64,000 nucleotides of DNA from NCBI GenBank assembly GCA_036494545.1, contig DASXOB010000002.1, forward strand, positions 310,001 through 374,000. The letters run 5' to 3'. The stretch comes from JAICXG01 sp036494545. GTDB lineage: Bacteria > Verrucomicrobiota > Verrucomicrobiia > Chthoniobacterales > UBA10450. A program made the position numbers and the translations under genes. Position 1 is the first letter of the stretch, and the number at the start of each line of letters is the position of its first letter. Under the pieces are notes generated by a model. It was given only the letters and a program-made list of their open reading frames with translations. It had not been told where the DNA came from and made no database searches. Positions 42,852 through 51,481 of this stretch are shown piece after piece.

Positions 42852-43556
42852 TTAGTGTGAGCTCGGGGAAGTGGCTCGCAGATGCGCGATGCGTCGCCGC
42901 CGCAAAATCTGAGTGACGGCGATGGCGGCAATTAATCCAATTACTGGAAAGAGCGCACCCATCTCCGGAACAGCGGCCAACGTCGCCTGGAAAGCGACCG
43001 GCAACACGCCGCCATTGATCGCGCCGATCGATAGATATTTGTAACTCTCGATGTCGTCGATATCGATAAAGCTCAGGTTAGAGGAACTGGTGTAAACGCC
43101 TCCGATCTGGTGACCGGGGTCGCCCAAAGTACTCGAGCCCCAGATCACGAAGCTGTCGCTGTTGTAGACGTTGCCGATTTGGATTTTGCCGTCGGTCAAC
43201 CCCTGTGAAAGAAGCGAGCTAACGTCGATCTGGATGAATGAAGTCGGAAAGAAGCCGTTTCCCTGCAACTGATGGTCGGATGTGCTGACAACCCCCAGCC
43301 CTGGCAGGTCCGCCCCAGACGTCTTAAAATACAAACCCAGCGGCGTGTTCGGGATTCCAACGGTATATCCGGAAGCGGTGATGTCGTAGCCCGAAGAGGT
43401 GAAAGTGTGAGTCGTGGAGCCGACGGCACCTTCGGTGCTATTCGGGTTCAGGCTCCAAGTGACAACCGTCGCCCAGCCCGAGGAAGCAATGAACCCGCAA
43501 AACAGAACTAGCGCCGCGAGAATCTTTACCTGGCGTCGATTGGTGGATGTTTTCAT
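42852..43556 (-). CDS. Secreted protein with VPE-type C-terminal sorting signal
   Basis: A 234-residue exported protein with an N-terminal signal peptide (VKILAALVLFCGFIASSGWA) and a beta-rich middle without a known domain. The C-terminus is a tripartite sorting tail like PEP-CTERM: VPEMGALFPVIGLIAAIAV then LRRRRIAHLR. Exosortase-type systems cut such tails to anchor proteins in the envelope; no exosortase is in the window. ATG 43556 is chosen; ATGs at 43577 and 43601 are alternatives. A paralogue with the same tail lies at 43998. Confidence 0.8.
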   Translation of the reverse strand: MKTSTNRRQVKILAALVLFCGFIASSGWATVVTWSLNPNSTEGAVGSTTHTFTSSGYDITASGYTVGIPNTPLGLYFKTSGADLPGLGVVSTSDHQLQGNGFFPTSFIQIDVSSLLSQGLTDGKIQIGNVYNSDSFVIWGSSTLGDPGHQIGGVYTSSSNLSFIDIDDIESYKYLSIGAINGGVLPVAFQATLAAVPEMGALFPVIGLIAAIAVTQILRRRRIAHLRATSPSSH

Positions 43557-43997
43557 GGGGAATGTTGTTGATACCATTTTTAGTTTGAGTGCGTCTTCCA
43601 TGACAAGCCTTTTCTGTCGGGAGAATCATTTTTTGTCATAAATGAGACTCACGGTCAATCATCATTTTCATGGCAACTAGTTTTGCAGCATTCTCTATAT
43701 AAACCAGAAGAGCTCTTTCTCCCCTCTGCAGACGCCTGCCGTTTGCAGCCCGGAAGCCGGCTGAGGAGCGCCTGCACAATACAAATTCATCTTTGTGGCA
43801 CGATATTCGCTGTCCCGTGCCAAGGCTAAGGCCGTCGGCTCACCCATCGTTACTTCTCAAGAAATTACACGATCGAAGTTGGGACAAGACAGGAGTTGCC
43901 CGCGAGAATCGAGCTCGTCTCGATTGTAAAGCCGGGCGGTCAAAAAGTTACGGCCACCCTCCGCGCGAGAGTGGCCGTATCCAACCAAACAAAATTC
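43557..43997. other. AT-richer intergenic region between two VPE-CTERM genes
   Basis: This 440-base gap holds the upstream region of the gene at 42852 and the terminator of the gene at 43998. It is richer in A and T than its neighbours and has no copy of the dispersed word. No coding frame of quality and no RNA gene is seen. Confidence 0.5.
43949..43979 (-). terminator. Rho-independent terminator of the second VPE-CTERM gene
   Basis: Perfect 9-bp stem TACGGCCAC (43949-43957) with GTGGCCGTA (43971-43979) and a 13-base loop. On the minus strand it is followed by ACTTTTTG, a T-run. It lies 18 bases past the stop of the gene at 43998. Confidence 0.8.
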
Positions 43998-44771
43998 TTA
44001 GTCGCGCTCGACGACCGCGAGCACCGCTAGTTGATCCGAACGTCGCCGCCGCAGGACCTCCGTAAGGGCAACCGCAGCAAGCAGTCCAATGATCGGATAC
44101 AATGCAGCCATCTCTGGCACCGGGGCGAAATTCATCGTGAATTGGACGCCGTCATTGAAGAAATGCCCGTCCGAATCAAGGCCAGGTGCGATATCGTTTC
44201 CGTTAGCAACGTTCGTGGAAAGCGCGTGGCTGCTGGTGAAGGTGAGCGTGTAGTTTACTCCAGTGGCAGCGAACGACGGATCGGCAAGAATTGTGTCGCT
44301 TGTTCCAGCCTTTACGAGCCAGTTCGGATCACTGTGATACCTCGAGCTGATGAAGTCGTCGGTTAGGTCGGTCATTGGAACACTTCCTGTCGGATCGTCG
44401 ACAAAGGAGGCGGCGCCAGGGCTAATCGCTGTGTCGAGGAGATGGAGGACGTTGGGGTTGCTATCCCAATTCGAGATGTTGGTAATTGAGAGCGTGGCAC
44501 TAGTGATGGCCTGGCAGCCCAGGCTGATGTTGTCGATCTGCCAGGTGTAAGCCATGTGGTGATCGAGATCATTTAGGTCCACCGGATTTGGCTGAAAGCT
44601 GAGCGTGGTCACCGTCGCTTGAACGGAGATGGCGAAGAATAGCATCAGCGCGGCGGCGACTGCGAAAGCGCGATTCCGAACGGTCTTCTTCGTGTGGAAT
44701 GGAATTAGCTTATGGCTGGCGGCACAAACGAGCGCTGAGTAATCGTTTTCCATGAGAATCATATTTCTCAT
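43998..44771 (-). CDS. Secreted protein with VPE-type C-terminal sorting signal (paralogue)
   Basis: A 257-residue exported protein with an N-terminal hydrophobic signal (NRAFAVAAALMLFFAISVQA) preceded by an unusually long N-terminus; ATGs at 44762 and 44753 are alternatives. The beta-rich middle includes SFQPNPVDLNDLDHHMAYTW and shows no known domain. The tail VPEMAALYPIIGLLAAVAL plus LRRRRSDQL matches that of the gene at 42852. Both lie between atpG and the pilin genes on the minus strand. Confidence 0.8.
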   Translation of the reverse strand: MRNMILMENDYSALVCAASHKLIPFHTKKTVRNRAFAVAAALMLFFAISVQATVTTLSFQPNPVDLNDLDHHMAYTWQIDNISLGCQAITSATLSITNISNWDSNPNVLHLLDTAISPGAASFVDDPTGSVPMTDLTDDFISSRYHSDPNWLVKAGTSDTILADPSFAATGVNYTLTFTSSHALSTNVANGNDIAPGLDSDGHFFNDGVQFTMNFAPVPEMAALYPIIGLLAAVALTEVLRRRRSDQLAVLAVVERD

Positions 44772-44786
44772 AATTGATTCGCAGTG

Positions 44787-44815
44787 TCGACAATTAATTT
44801 CATGCCGAGTATAAT
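44787..44815 (+). promoter_or_regulatory. Sigma-70 type promoter of the minor pilin operon
   Basis: TCGACA (44787-44792; five of six to TTGACA), a 17-base spacer and a perfect TATAAT (44810-44815). It points at the pilV-like gene 115 bases downstream and is one of the best promoter matches in the window. Confidence 0.7.
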
Positions 44816-44929
44816 TTCCATATCTCTTCTCCTCAAAGAGTCGCCCCGGGGCTAGATCTTTCCGAAACGAGGAAATTTTAGGAACCCCGATTTGCGAGTT
44901 GGGGCACGGTCGCTGCTGTTGTTGATGCT

Positions 44930-45433
44930 GTGAATATGGATCGAGTCGATTGTAGCTCCACTACCTGGCGGGTGAAACGAACCGCAGGATTTACCTTGGT
45001 AGAGGTCCTGGTCGCTACCGTGCTCTTGGGCCTTGTCGCCAGCAGTTCTATTTGGGCGCTCACGCAAGCGAATAACTACGCGATAATCGCCCGCCTTTAT
45101 ACGGGCGCTCAAACCGCTGTCCAAAGCCGCATCGACTACCTCATGACGGATTCCCCCTTCAATCCGCAGAGTAGCCAGGTGGGAACTACAAACGAATGGG
45201 CCATCGGCGACACAATTCAAACGGTCACGATTTATAGCGACCCGCCCGATTCCCAGGGCCACAGCAATATTGTTTCCGGGCAGATGACCACCTCTGTCGC
45301 GAAGGTTACGGACGCGACTATTGCCGCTGGCACCGATCTCAATCTCTATACAGCCAAGGTCGTGGTCACATACACTTTCCGGGGAAGAAACTACCGGGTG
45401 CAGCTAAACGCGATGCGCGCTTCGGACGTATGA
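44930..45433 (+). CDS. PilV-like minor pseudopilin
   Basis: A 167-residue prepilin-like protein with the type IV cleavage motif G|FTLVEVLVATVLLGLVASSSIWA: cleavage after Gly and methylated Phe, with Glu5. The N-terminal methionine extension is short and basic (WRVKRTAG). The C-terminal globular part is beta-rich. Its stop overlaps the start of the next gene (ATGA). The order PilV-like, PilW-like, PilX-like is that of minor pilin operons that prime type IV pili or secretion pseudopili. Confidence 0.85.
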   Translation: MNMDRVDCSSTTWRVKRTAGFTLVEVLVATVLLGLVASSSIWALTQANNYAIIARLYTGAQTAVQSRIDYLMTDSPFNPQSSQVGTTNEWAIGDTIQTVTIYSDPPDSQGHSNIVSGQMTTSVAKVTDATIAAGTDLNLYTAKVVVTYTFRGRNYRVQLNAMRASDV

Positions 45434-46278
45434 GACTACTTCGCGCATCCGGCTTGCGCGGCTTCACTTTAGTCGAATTGATGGTCACCGTTGGCGTTTT
45501 CGCCGTCGTCGGGCTGATGGTGTTCCTCGTTCTCAACACGGGCATGGTGCTTTACGCCAAAAACACCGCCGTGAATTCCGCTCACCAGCAGGCGCGATCG
45601 GGTGTGAACCAAATGCTCACCAATCTTTACAGTTCGGTTTCGATTCCGCAATTGGTCGACACAAACCTACAGCCCGTCAGTGAATTGAGTGGTGGACAAC
45701 CTAACGTTTCCGCCGGCATTTCGTTCCAGAGTTTTGATAATGGGCCATTTCCAGTCGTGGCTAATGCTAATGCGACCGACACTTTCGTCGTCCTTAACTG
45801 CCCGGGCTATGCGCCGGCCGCTGGCGTCCGCCTAAACATTCCTTCGCACGGCATCGAATACGACGTTGCCTCCACAGTTGCGCTTGGCAGCTACCGCCGG
45901 TTCAATCTCAATACTCCCGCCGGTGGCATTGGCACGGCGATTAACATTTCCGGGAGCGGCATCGAAGGGCAGGCCGGGGTCAGCTACATCATCACTGGTT
46001 TCATTACTCGACGCGAAAGCTACGCTGTCATTGGCACCGAACTGCGCTACTTCCCGGATAATAATCTTAGTAATTACTCCGTTATCGCGCGCAACATTAC
46101 CTCGGCTACACCTTTTACCGTCCCACTTCTGCCAGGGGGCGGGATTCAAAATCAGTTTCTCGCCGCGGTGAATCTCTCCTCGGTCGAACCCAACTACAGC
46201 AATCGCGGTTACGCGGCGGTCAATCTTTTTATCAACTCGATGATCCCCTTTCGCTGTCGTCTCACTGATACGCAATGA
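45430..46278 (+). CDS. PilW-like minor pseudopilin
   Basis: A 282-residue protein with the type IV pilin motif G|FTLVELMVTVGVFAVVGLMVFLVL and a C-terminal beta-rich domain (YFPDNNLSNYSVIARNITSATPF). It overlaps both neighbours by four bases (ATGA), so the three pilins are translated as a unit. PilW-type proteins help assemble pili and in some bacteria affect DNA uptake. Confidence 0.83.
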   Translation: MRLLRASGLRGFTLVELMVTVGVFAVVGLMVFLVLNTGMVLYAKNTAVNSAHQQARSGVNQMLTNLYSSVSIPQLVDTNLQPVSELSGGQPNVSAGISFQSFDNGPFPVVANANATDTFVVLNCPGYAPAAGVRLNIPSHGIEYDVASTVALGSYRRFNLNTPAGGIGTAINISGSGIEGQAGVSYIITGFITRRESYAVIGTELRYFPDNNLSNYSVIARNITSATPFTVPLLPGGGIQNQFLAAVNLSSVEPNYSNRGYAAVNLFINSMIPFRCRLTDTQ

Positions 46279-48083
46279 AGCTTCGTATCTATTCCCAGTC
46301 TGCCGCCGGCAATACACTCATTGTCACCCTTATGACGATGGTAGTCGTTGGCGTTCTTGTCGATCTGGCTCTCCAGTATACCAACGCCATCGGACGCAAC
46401 GTCGATCGCAGCCTTTCCTTTCGCCAAGGCGTCGATATTGGCGACGGCGCGACCGAGATGGCTTTCTCCGCCTGGCGCGCTATCTGCCGGCAAAACCAAA
46501 CCAAGATTTACAAGCGCAGCGATGTCGACACCGAGATCCCGACCCCGACCCCGGGCGACTTCCCAAACTCTGACGCCTTTACGATCCAGAATTACGCCAT
46601 CTATCCACTCGACTCCTATTGGAATACCAAGACCGGCGGCGCTTCGACGCCAGCGCCAATTGCCGGTCCAAATCACGGCGACCTTAGCTATTACTATCTC
46701 GCTCAAGCCGACGTTATCGTCCCGACCTCGCATTCCAAGAACGCCACCCTTGCAACCGACAAAGGCAATGTTGTGGCTCACGTTCGGAGGGTCCTTCAAA
46801 AAGAAACCCTTTCCCTTTGGCGATATGCCGCCTTTTTTAACGATGACCTGGAGATCCATCCCAGTCTCGACACCCACATGAACATTACCGGCGATGTCCA
46901 CTCCAACGGCAGTTTGTACACCGGTCACAACAGTCTTACCCTGTCCGGAAAGACTACTTACACAGATACCTGGGCGATTGGCTTCATGCCAGGTGATAAC
47001 ACGCATCCAGAAACACCTACTGCACCGCATTGGGCCACCGGTCTTCCTCCGGCGAGTGACACAGCGCAGCAACCATACGGCGTTGCGCTCGATGATTACC
47101 ATGCGCTCATCGATTACACCAGTTCCAGCACGCCGTTGGATCCTTACCGACTCCAAATGCAGGCCGGCTATGTCGTCACCATCGATGCCTCTAACAACGT
47201 TAAGATTTACAACGGTGCCGGCACGGACATCACCAACAAGAGTGGCGGCAGCAATGATGCCAAAGCTGCGCGCGCCCTACAATCCGCTGTCACTACCAAC
47301 GGGACGATTACGGACAACCGCGAAGGAGCCACCACTGGCAACGGTAGTGTGCGCGTCGCCACCCTCGATCTCGGGGTCGTCGAAAGTGCGATGGATTCGC
47401 CCACCTCCACAACTTCCTTCACTATTAGCAAGACCATCACTGGCACTGCCACAACAGTTTCCAATCTCATCTATGTCGTGGATACGAGCGCCGATCCGCA
47501 CGGGATTGCCGCCAAGCGAGCCATTAGGCTGAAGAATGGCGGCAAATTGCCAGATGGCGGTCTCACCGTTGTCAGCGGTAATCCTGTTTACATCCAAGGC
47601 GACTACAACACCGGCACGACTGGCAGTCTTCAGCCTGCCTCCAACAACGCAAGTTCACCGGATCCGACTCAGCCTACTGTCGCCGGCTACACCCGCCAAC
47701 CGGCAGCCGTCGTTGCCGACGCTGTGAACGTCCTTTCCAACGCCTGGCTCGACTCCAAATCTGGAAGTACGCCCGTGGCCAGTCCTACGACGGTGAATGC
47801 TGCCATTATCTCGGGCACCGTGCCAAGCGGTAACGGCTACTACAGCGGGGGTCTTGAGAACTTCCCGCGTTTTCTTGAAAATTGGGATGGAAAGAGTTTC
47901 ACCTACTATGGCTCGATGATCGAACTCTATAAGAGCCAGCAAGCCATCGGTCGTTGGGGTGCGAGCAACGTTTACAGTCCCCCCAACCGTGCCTGGTATT
48001 TCGACACCAACTTCATTGCCAATCCGCCCCCCGGTCTTCTCGCCTCCTTCGACTACAAACGCTCCCGTTGGTATCTGCAGTAG
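46275..48083 (+). CDS. Large PilX-like protein
   Basis: A 602-residue protein that begins with a pilin-like hydrophobic helix (NTLIVTLMTMVVVGVLVDLAL) after SAAG, without the canonical FTLVE. That matches PilX proteins, whose motif is often weak, but it is three to four times larger than usual. The large middle is rich in Thr, Ser and Gly, with segments such as HMNITGDVHSNGSLYTG and SGNPVYIQGDYNTGTTGSL that look like a secreted beta-helical domain. It closes the operon. A surface-exposed tip adhesin is a reasonable guess. Confidence 0.75.
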   Translation: MKLRIYSQSAAGNTLIVTLMTMVVVGVLVDLALQYTNAIGRNVDRSLSFRQGVDIGDGATEMAFSAWRAICRQNQTKIYKRSDVDTEIPTPTPGDFPNSDAFTIQNYAIYPLDSYWNTKTGGASTPAPIAGPNHGDLSYYYLAQADVIVPTSHSKNATLATDKGNVVAHVRRVLQKETLSLWRYAAFFNDDLEIHPSLDTHMNITGDVHSNGSLYTGHNSLTLSGKTTYTDTWAIGFMPGDNTHPETPTAPHWATGLPPASDTAQQPYGVALDDYHALIDYTSSSTPLDPYRLQMQAGYVVTIDASNNVKIYNGAGTDITNKSGGSNDAKAARALQSAVTTNGTITDNREGATTGNGSVRVATLDLGVVESAMDSPTSTTSFTISKTITGTATTVSNLIYVVDTSADPHGIAAKRAIRLKNGGKLPDGGLTVVSGNPVYIQGDYNTGTTGSLQPASNNASSPDPTQPTVAGYTRQPAAVVADAVNVLSNAWLDSKSGSTPVASPTTVNAAIISGTVPSGNGYYSGGLENFPRFLENWDGKSFTYYGSMIELYKSQQAIGRWGASNVYSPPNRAWYFDTNFIANPPPGLLASFDYKRSRWYLQ

Positions 48084-48252
48084 TTTTCCCTTTTTGCCTC
48101 CCCAGTGCTTTCGATGGGTTCGCTGGGAATGACTCAGCGCCCAGCAATCGACTAGTCAGACAAAAGCAGGAACAGACTCATGCGGTTTGCAAGCCAAGGA
48201 TCGGATTATTGGCAGTTTGACGTGACGAACCATAGTTGAAAAAACTCGCCCG

Positions 48253-48760
48253 ATGAAGCAAGGCTCAAGAATTTCACAGCTCCTTGCATCATTTGTAATC
48301 GCCATTTATCTTTTCGCCCTGAATGCCAGTAGCCTCATCGCAGAAAGTGACGAGAAGAATTCTGAGATCGAGACTTATCGGTTCGCAGCGAATATACCGC
48401 TTGATCGATGTAAGAGCTGCCGTGGGAATGAGCACGACGGGTTATCCTTTTGGTAGCCCTATTTGGGAAGATTACGACGGCGACGGCGATTTGGATCTTT
48501 TCGTCGATTGCGATTATCATGATGCCTTACTTTTACAGAAATAACGGTGATGGCACCTTGACCAGGGTGACGGCTGAAGCTCGGATCGCTCCACTTGGTT
48601 CGGGGGACATAGTGTTACCTGGATCGACTACGACAATGATTCTTCTCCATAAAGGAGGAAACACAAGTCATTGACTTAAGATCGAGTTGGTTGGCGCAAC
48701 GAGTAACCGCCATGCTCTTGCCGCCAAGGTTACGATTACTGTACGGTGCGCCAGCCAGTA
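48253..48760 (+). pseudogene. Decayed FG-GAP/VCBS-ASPIC/UnbV surface protein
   Basis: An ATG at 48253 opens a signal peptide (SQLLASFVIAIYLFALNASSLIA), then the frame breaks. GYPFGSPIWEDYDGDGDLDLFVD continues in a second frame (about 48436-48500), NNGDGTLTRVTAEARI in a third (from about 48541), HSVTWIDYDNDSS in another (from about 48606), and LKIELVGATSNRHALAAKVTI (from about 48674) matches the ASPIC/UnbV domain. At least three frameshifts and several stops show decay. FG-GAP/ASPIC proteins are large secreted proteins of environmental bacteria. Confidence 0.75.
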
Positions 48761-49542
48761 ACCGTGAGAATGACGGATCGATGGCTGACTCTCTTACAAC
48801 AGCTAGAGTCGCAATGTGCCGGCCGATCAGAAAATGGTGATTACTGAAGCCTAAGCTTTCGGTACGGAGTAACTCGACAAAGGCTCTCTTGGTAGCTCAC
48901 ATATCGAGGCCTAACGAGTAAACCTGCATGTCGCCTTGTCTCGCTCGCCGCCACCCGGACACAATCTCATGAATCGACTAAGGATCGAGCTCGCGGGCGG
49001 CGCGCTTCTGAAAATGCACTCGCGCCGATGATTCGGTCACCGGGCGGCGGAACGATGATCAACGGGTGATCTTCTTTGGCCTGCACGAGCCTCGGCATTA
49101 TGCGGTGGAATCTGTCCTGCAAAGCGAGAAGGGGATTCTACGGCCTTATCGCTGTGGGTTGGGAAATAGCCGAAACCACAGGTGAGACTACCCGTGGAAA
49201 ATTGTCGGAGGAGACGTTAATCAAACGAAGGGCAACCGCGCCAACGCCTCCGCGCTTAACCAATATGCGGCCAAGTTTGCATGGGGGAATCACCTTCGGA
49301 AACGACACGAGAGTAGTGGAGATCTGTTGGCGAGAACTCGCGCTCTGACGAAGGATTTTCATCGCCCATGGGCTGATCTTAAGACAGTGCGACTATGCAA
49401 CTTTGGTTTCCTTCGGAAACCCAATGGGTGGTCGGCTTTCCAAGGGAGAGAAAATCTTCGGCGGGCCACTTGTCGCCGGACGCAACCTCGTTACCTTGAG
49501 GCTCCCGCGCGCCAGGCAAGTCGCCCCGTGGGTCGCCCTTTT
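48761..49542. other. Degenerate non-coding stretch before atpD
   Basis: Stops occur in all frames. A fragment near 48968 (LRIELAGGA) recalls the ASPIC domain a second time, so the decay may extend here, but nothing else is recognisable. The frame running into atpD from 49327 is not conserved N-terminal atpD sequence. One exact 9-mer lies at 48909, the only copy between 40230 and 52075. Confidence 0.5.
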
Positions 49543-50952
49543 ATGAATACTGGTAATATCGTCCAAGTGATTGGTCCCGTGGTGGACGTGGATTTTGCCG
49601 ATGCTGGCGGACTGCCAGGCATCTACAACGCGCTCGAGATCGAGTACGAAGTGAACGGTAATCCGACGAAGTTGATCCTCGAAGTGCAGCAGCATCTCGG
49701 TGAAAGCTGGGTGCGTTCGATCGCGATGTCTTCGACCGAAGGCTTACAGCGCGGCATGAAAGTGACGGACACTGGCGCTCCTATCTCGGTCCCAGTGGGA
49801 GAAGGGGTTCTTGGACGCGTGTTTAATGTTACGGGCGATCCGGTCGATAACCGCGGACCGGTGCACTACACCAAGCGTTATCCGATTCATCGCAAGTCGC
49901 CTGATCTCACCGAGCAGGATACAAGCGCGCAAATCCTCGAGACGGGAATCAAAGTCATCGACCTCATTTGCCCGTTCTCGAAGGGCGGCAAGGTGGGCGC
50001 GTTCGGCGGTGCGGGCGTAGGCAAGACGGTCGTGATCATGGAATTGATCAACAACATCGCCAAAGGTCACGGCGGTTTTTCGGTCTTTGCCGGAGTGGGC
50101 GAGCGGACACGCGAAGGCAATGACCTCTACACCGAAATGAGTGAAGCGGGTGTTATCGACCAGAAGGATTTGAGCAAATCGAAGGTCGCGCTCGTGTACG
50201 GCCAGATGAACGAACCGCCCGGCGCGCGCTTGCGGGTGGCGCTCTCCGCGCTCGCCATGACAGAATACTTTCGCGACGAGCGCAATCAGGACGTACTGCT
50301 TTTTATCGACAATATCTTTCGTTTTTCGCAAGCCGGTTCGGAAGTGTCGGCGTTGCTGGGTCGAACCCCTAGCGCGGTGGGTTATCAGCCCACGCTCTCA
50401 GCCGAGATGGGCGACCTGCAAGAGCGGATCACGTCGACGAACAAAGGATCGATTACGAGCTTTCAGGCGGTCTATGTCCCAGCGGACGACCTGACTGATC
50501 CCGCGCCGGCCAACACCTTTGCGCACTTGGATTCCACGATCGTGCTGGAGCGCTCGATCGCAGAGCTAGGCATTTATCCGGCGGTGGATCCTTTGGCTTC
50601 GACTTCCAAATCCCTCGCACCCGAGATCGTAGGCGAAGAGCATTATGCGGTGGCGCGTGGTGTGCAAAAGGTGCTGCAGCGCTATAAGGATTTGCAAGAC
50701 ATAATCGCGATTCTCGGCATGGACGAGTTAAGTCCCGAAGACAAACTCACCGTTTACCGTGCGCGCAAAATTCAGCGCTTCCTCAGCCAGCCGTTCCACG
50801 TCGCGGAAGTCTTCACCGGCACGGCCGGCCAATATGTCTCGATCGCGGAAACGGTCCGCGGCTTCAAAGAAATCCTCGACGGCAAGCACGACGAAGTGCC
50901 CGAACAGAATTTCTATATGAAGGGCGGTATCGACATGATCAAGGAAGCATAA
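49543..50952 (+). CDS. atpD: F1Fo ATP synthase subunit beta
   Basis: The catalytic subunit of F1. Walker A is GGAGVGKTVVIMELI, the catalytic Glu follows in GVGERTREGNDLY, and LLFIDNIFRFSQAGSEVSALLGRTPSAVGYQPTL is the Walker B/DELSEED-side region; the C-terminal MDELSPEDKL holds the DELSEED-type loop. ATG 49543 gives 469 residues. It is separated from atpG by the pilin and VPE-CTERM genes, so atpD-atpC needs its own promoter or very long read-through. Confidence 0.97.
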   Translation: MNTGNIVQVIGPVVDVDFADAGGLPGIYNALEIEYEVNGNPTKLILEVQQHLGESWVRSIAMSSTEGLQRGMKVTDTGAPISVPVGEGVLGRVFNVTGDPVDNRGPVHYTKRYPIHRKSPDLTEQDTSAQILETGIKVIDLICPFSKGGKVGAFGGAGVGKTVVIMELINNIAKGHGGFSVFAGVGERTREGNDLYTEMSEAGVIDQKDLSKSKVALVYGQMNEPPGARLRVALSALAMTEYFRDERNQDVLLFIDNIFRFSQAGSEVSALLGRTPSAVGYQPTLSAEMGDLQERITSTNKGSITSFQAVYVPADDLTDPAPANTFAHLDSTIVLERSIAELGIYPAVDPLASTSKSLAPEIVGEEHYAVARGVQKVLQRYKDLQDIIAILGMDELSPEDKLTVYRARKIQRFLSQPFHVAEVFTGTAGQYVSIAETVRGFKEILDGKHDEVPEQNFYMKGGIDMIKEA

Positions 50953-51017
50953 CCAAAGTTTTGGCAGTCGGTAGGCACGGCTCGCTTTCCTTGAGACTTA
51001 ACTGAGCATTGAACGGA

Positions 51018-51425
51018 ATGAAAACGTTGCGTTTGGAGATCGTCACCCCGGAGGCGAAAGCCTATTCCGAAGACGCCGAAATGGTCGTCTTACCGGGGAC
51101 CGACGGCGAGTTAGGTGTCTATCCGAATCACGTCCCGGTGTTGACAACGTTGAGACCCGGCGAGCTGCGCGTTATCAAGGGCGGCCGAGAGACTTCGCTC
51201 GCGGTAGGAGAAGGTTTCGCCGAGATCACCGGTGACTCTATTTCTGTCCTAACCGACATGGCGCTTCAATCAGCCGCGATCGACGAGCAGGCGGCGGAAG
51301 AAGCCGTCGCGCGCGCCAAGGCTGCGATGGAGGGGGATCTCGTCGCAGAAGAAGTCGCGGCCGTGCAGGCTTCATTACAAAAGGCGCTTGCCCAACTGCA
51401 CGTCAAACGCCGCCACCGCCACTAA
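51018..51425 (+). CDS. atpC: F1Fo ATP synthase subunit epsilon
   Basis: The 135-residue regulatory subunit. The beta-sandwich reads LRLEIVTPEAKAYSEDAEMVVLPGTDGELGVYPNHVPVLTTLRPGELRV, and the C-terminal helices (EEAVARAKAAMEGDLVAEEVAA) end in a basic tail. ATG 51018 is preferred to TTG 51009. It follows atpD by 65 bases and closes the displaced atpDC pair. Confidence 0.94.
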   Translation: MKTLRLEIVTPEAKAYSEDAEMVVLPGTDGELGVYPNHVPVLTTLRPGELRVIKGGRETSLAVGEGFAEITGDSISVLTDMALQSAAIDEQAAEEAVARAKAAMEGDLVAEEVAAVQASLQKALAQLHVKRRHRH

Positions 51426-51481
51426 GGAAGCGAGCTTCCGGCTTGCGCCCGGCTTCGCGTCCGATGCAAGGTTCCGCGCTC

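Noticed and set aside
49327..49542. Extended N-terminus of atpD
   Set aside because: Beta subunits begin close to NIVQVIGPVVDV; the upstream 72 codons are basic and non-conserved.
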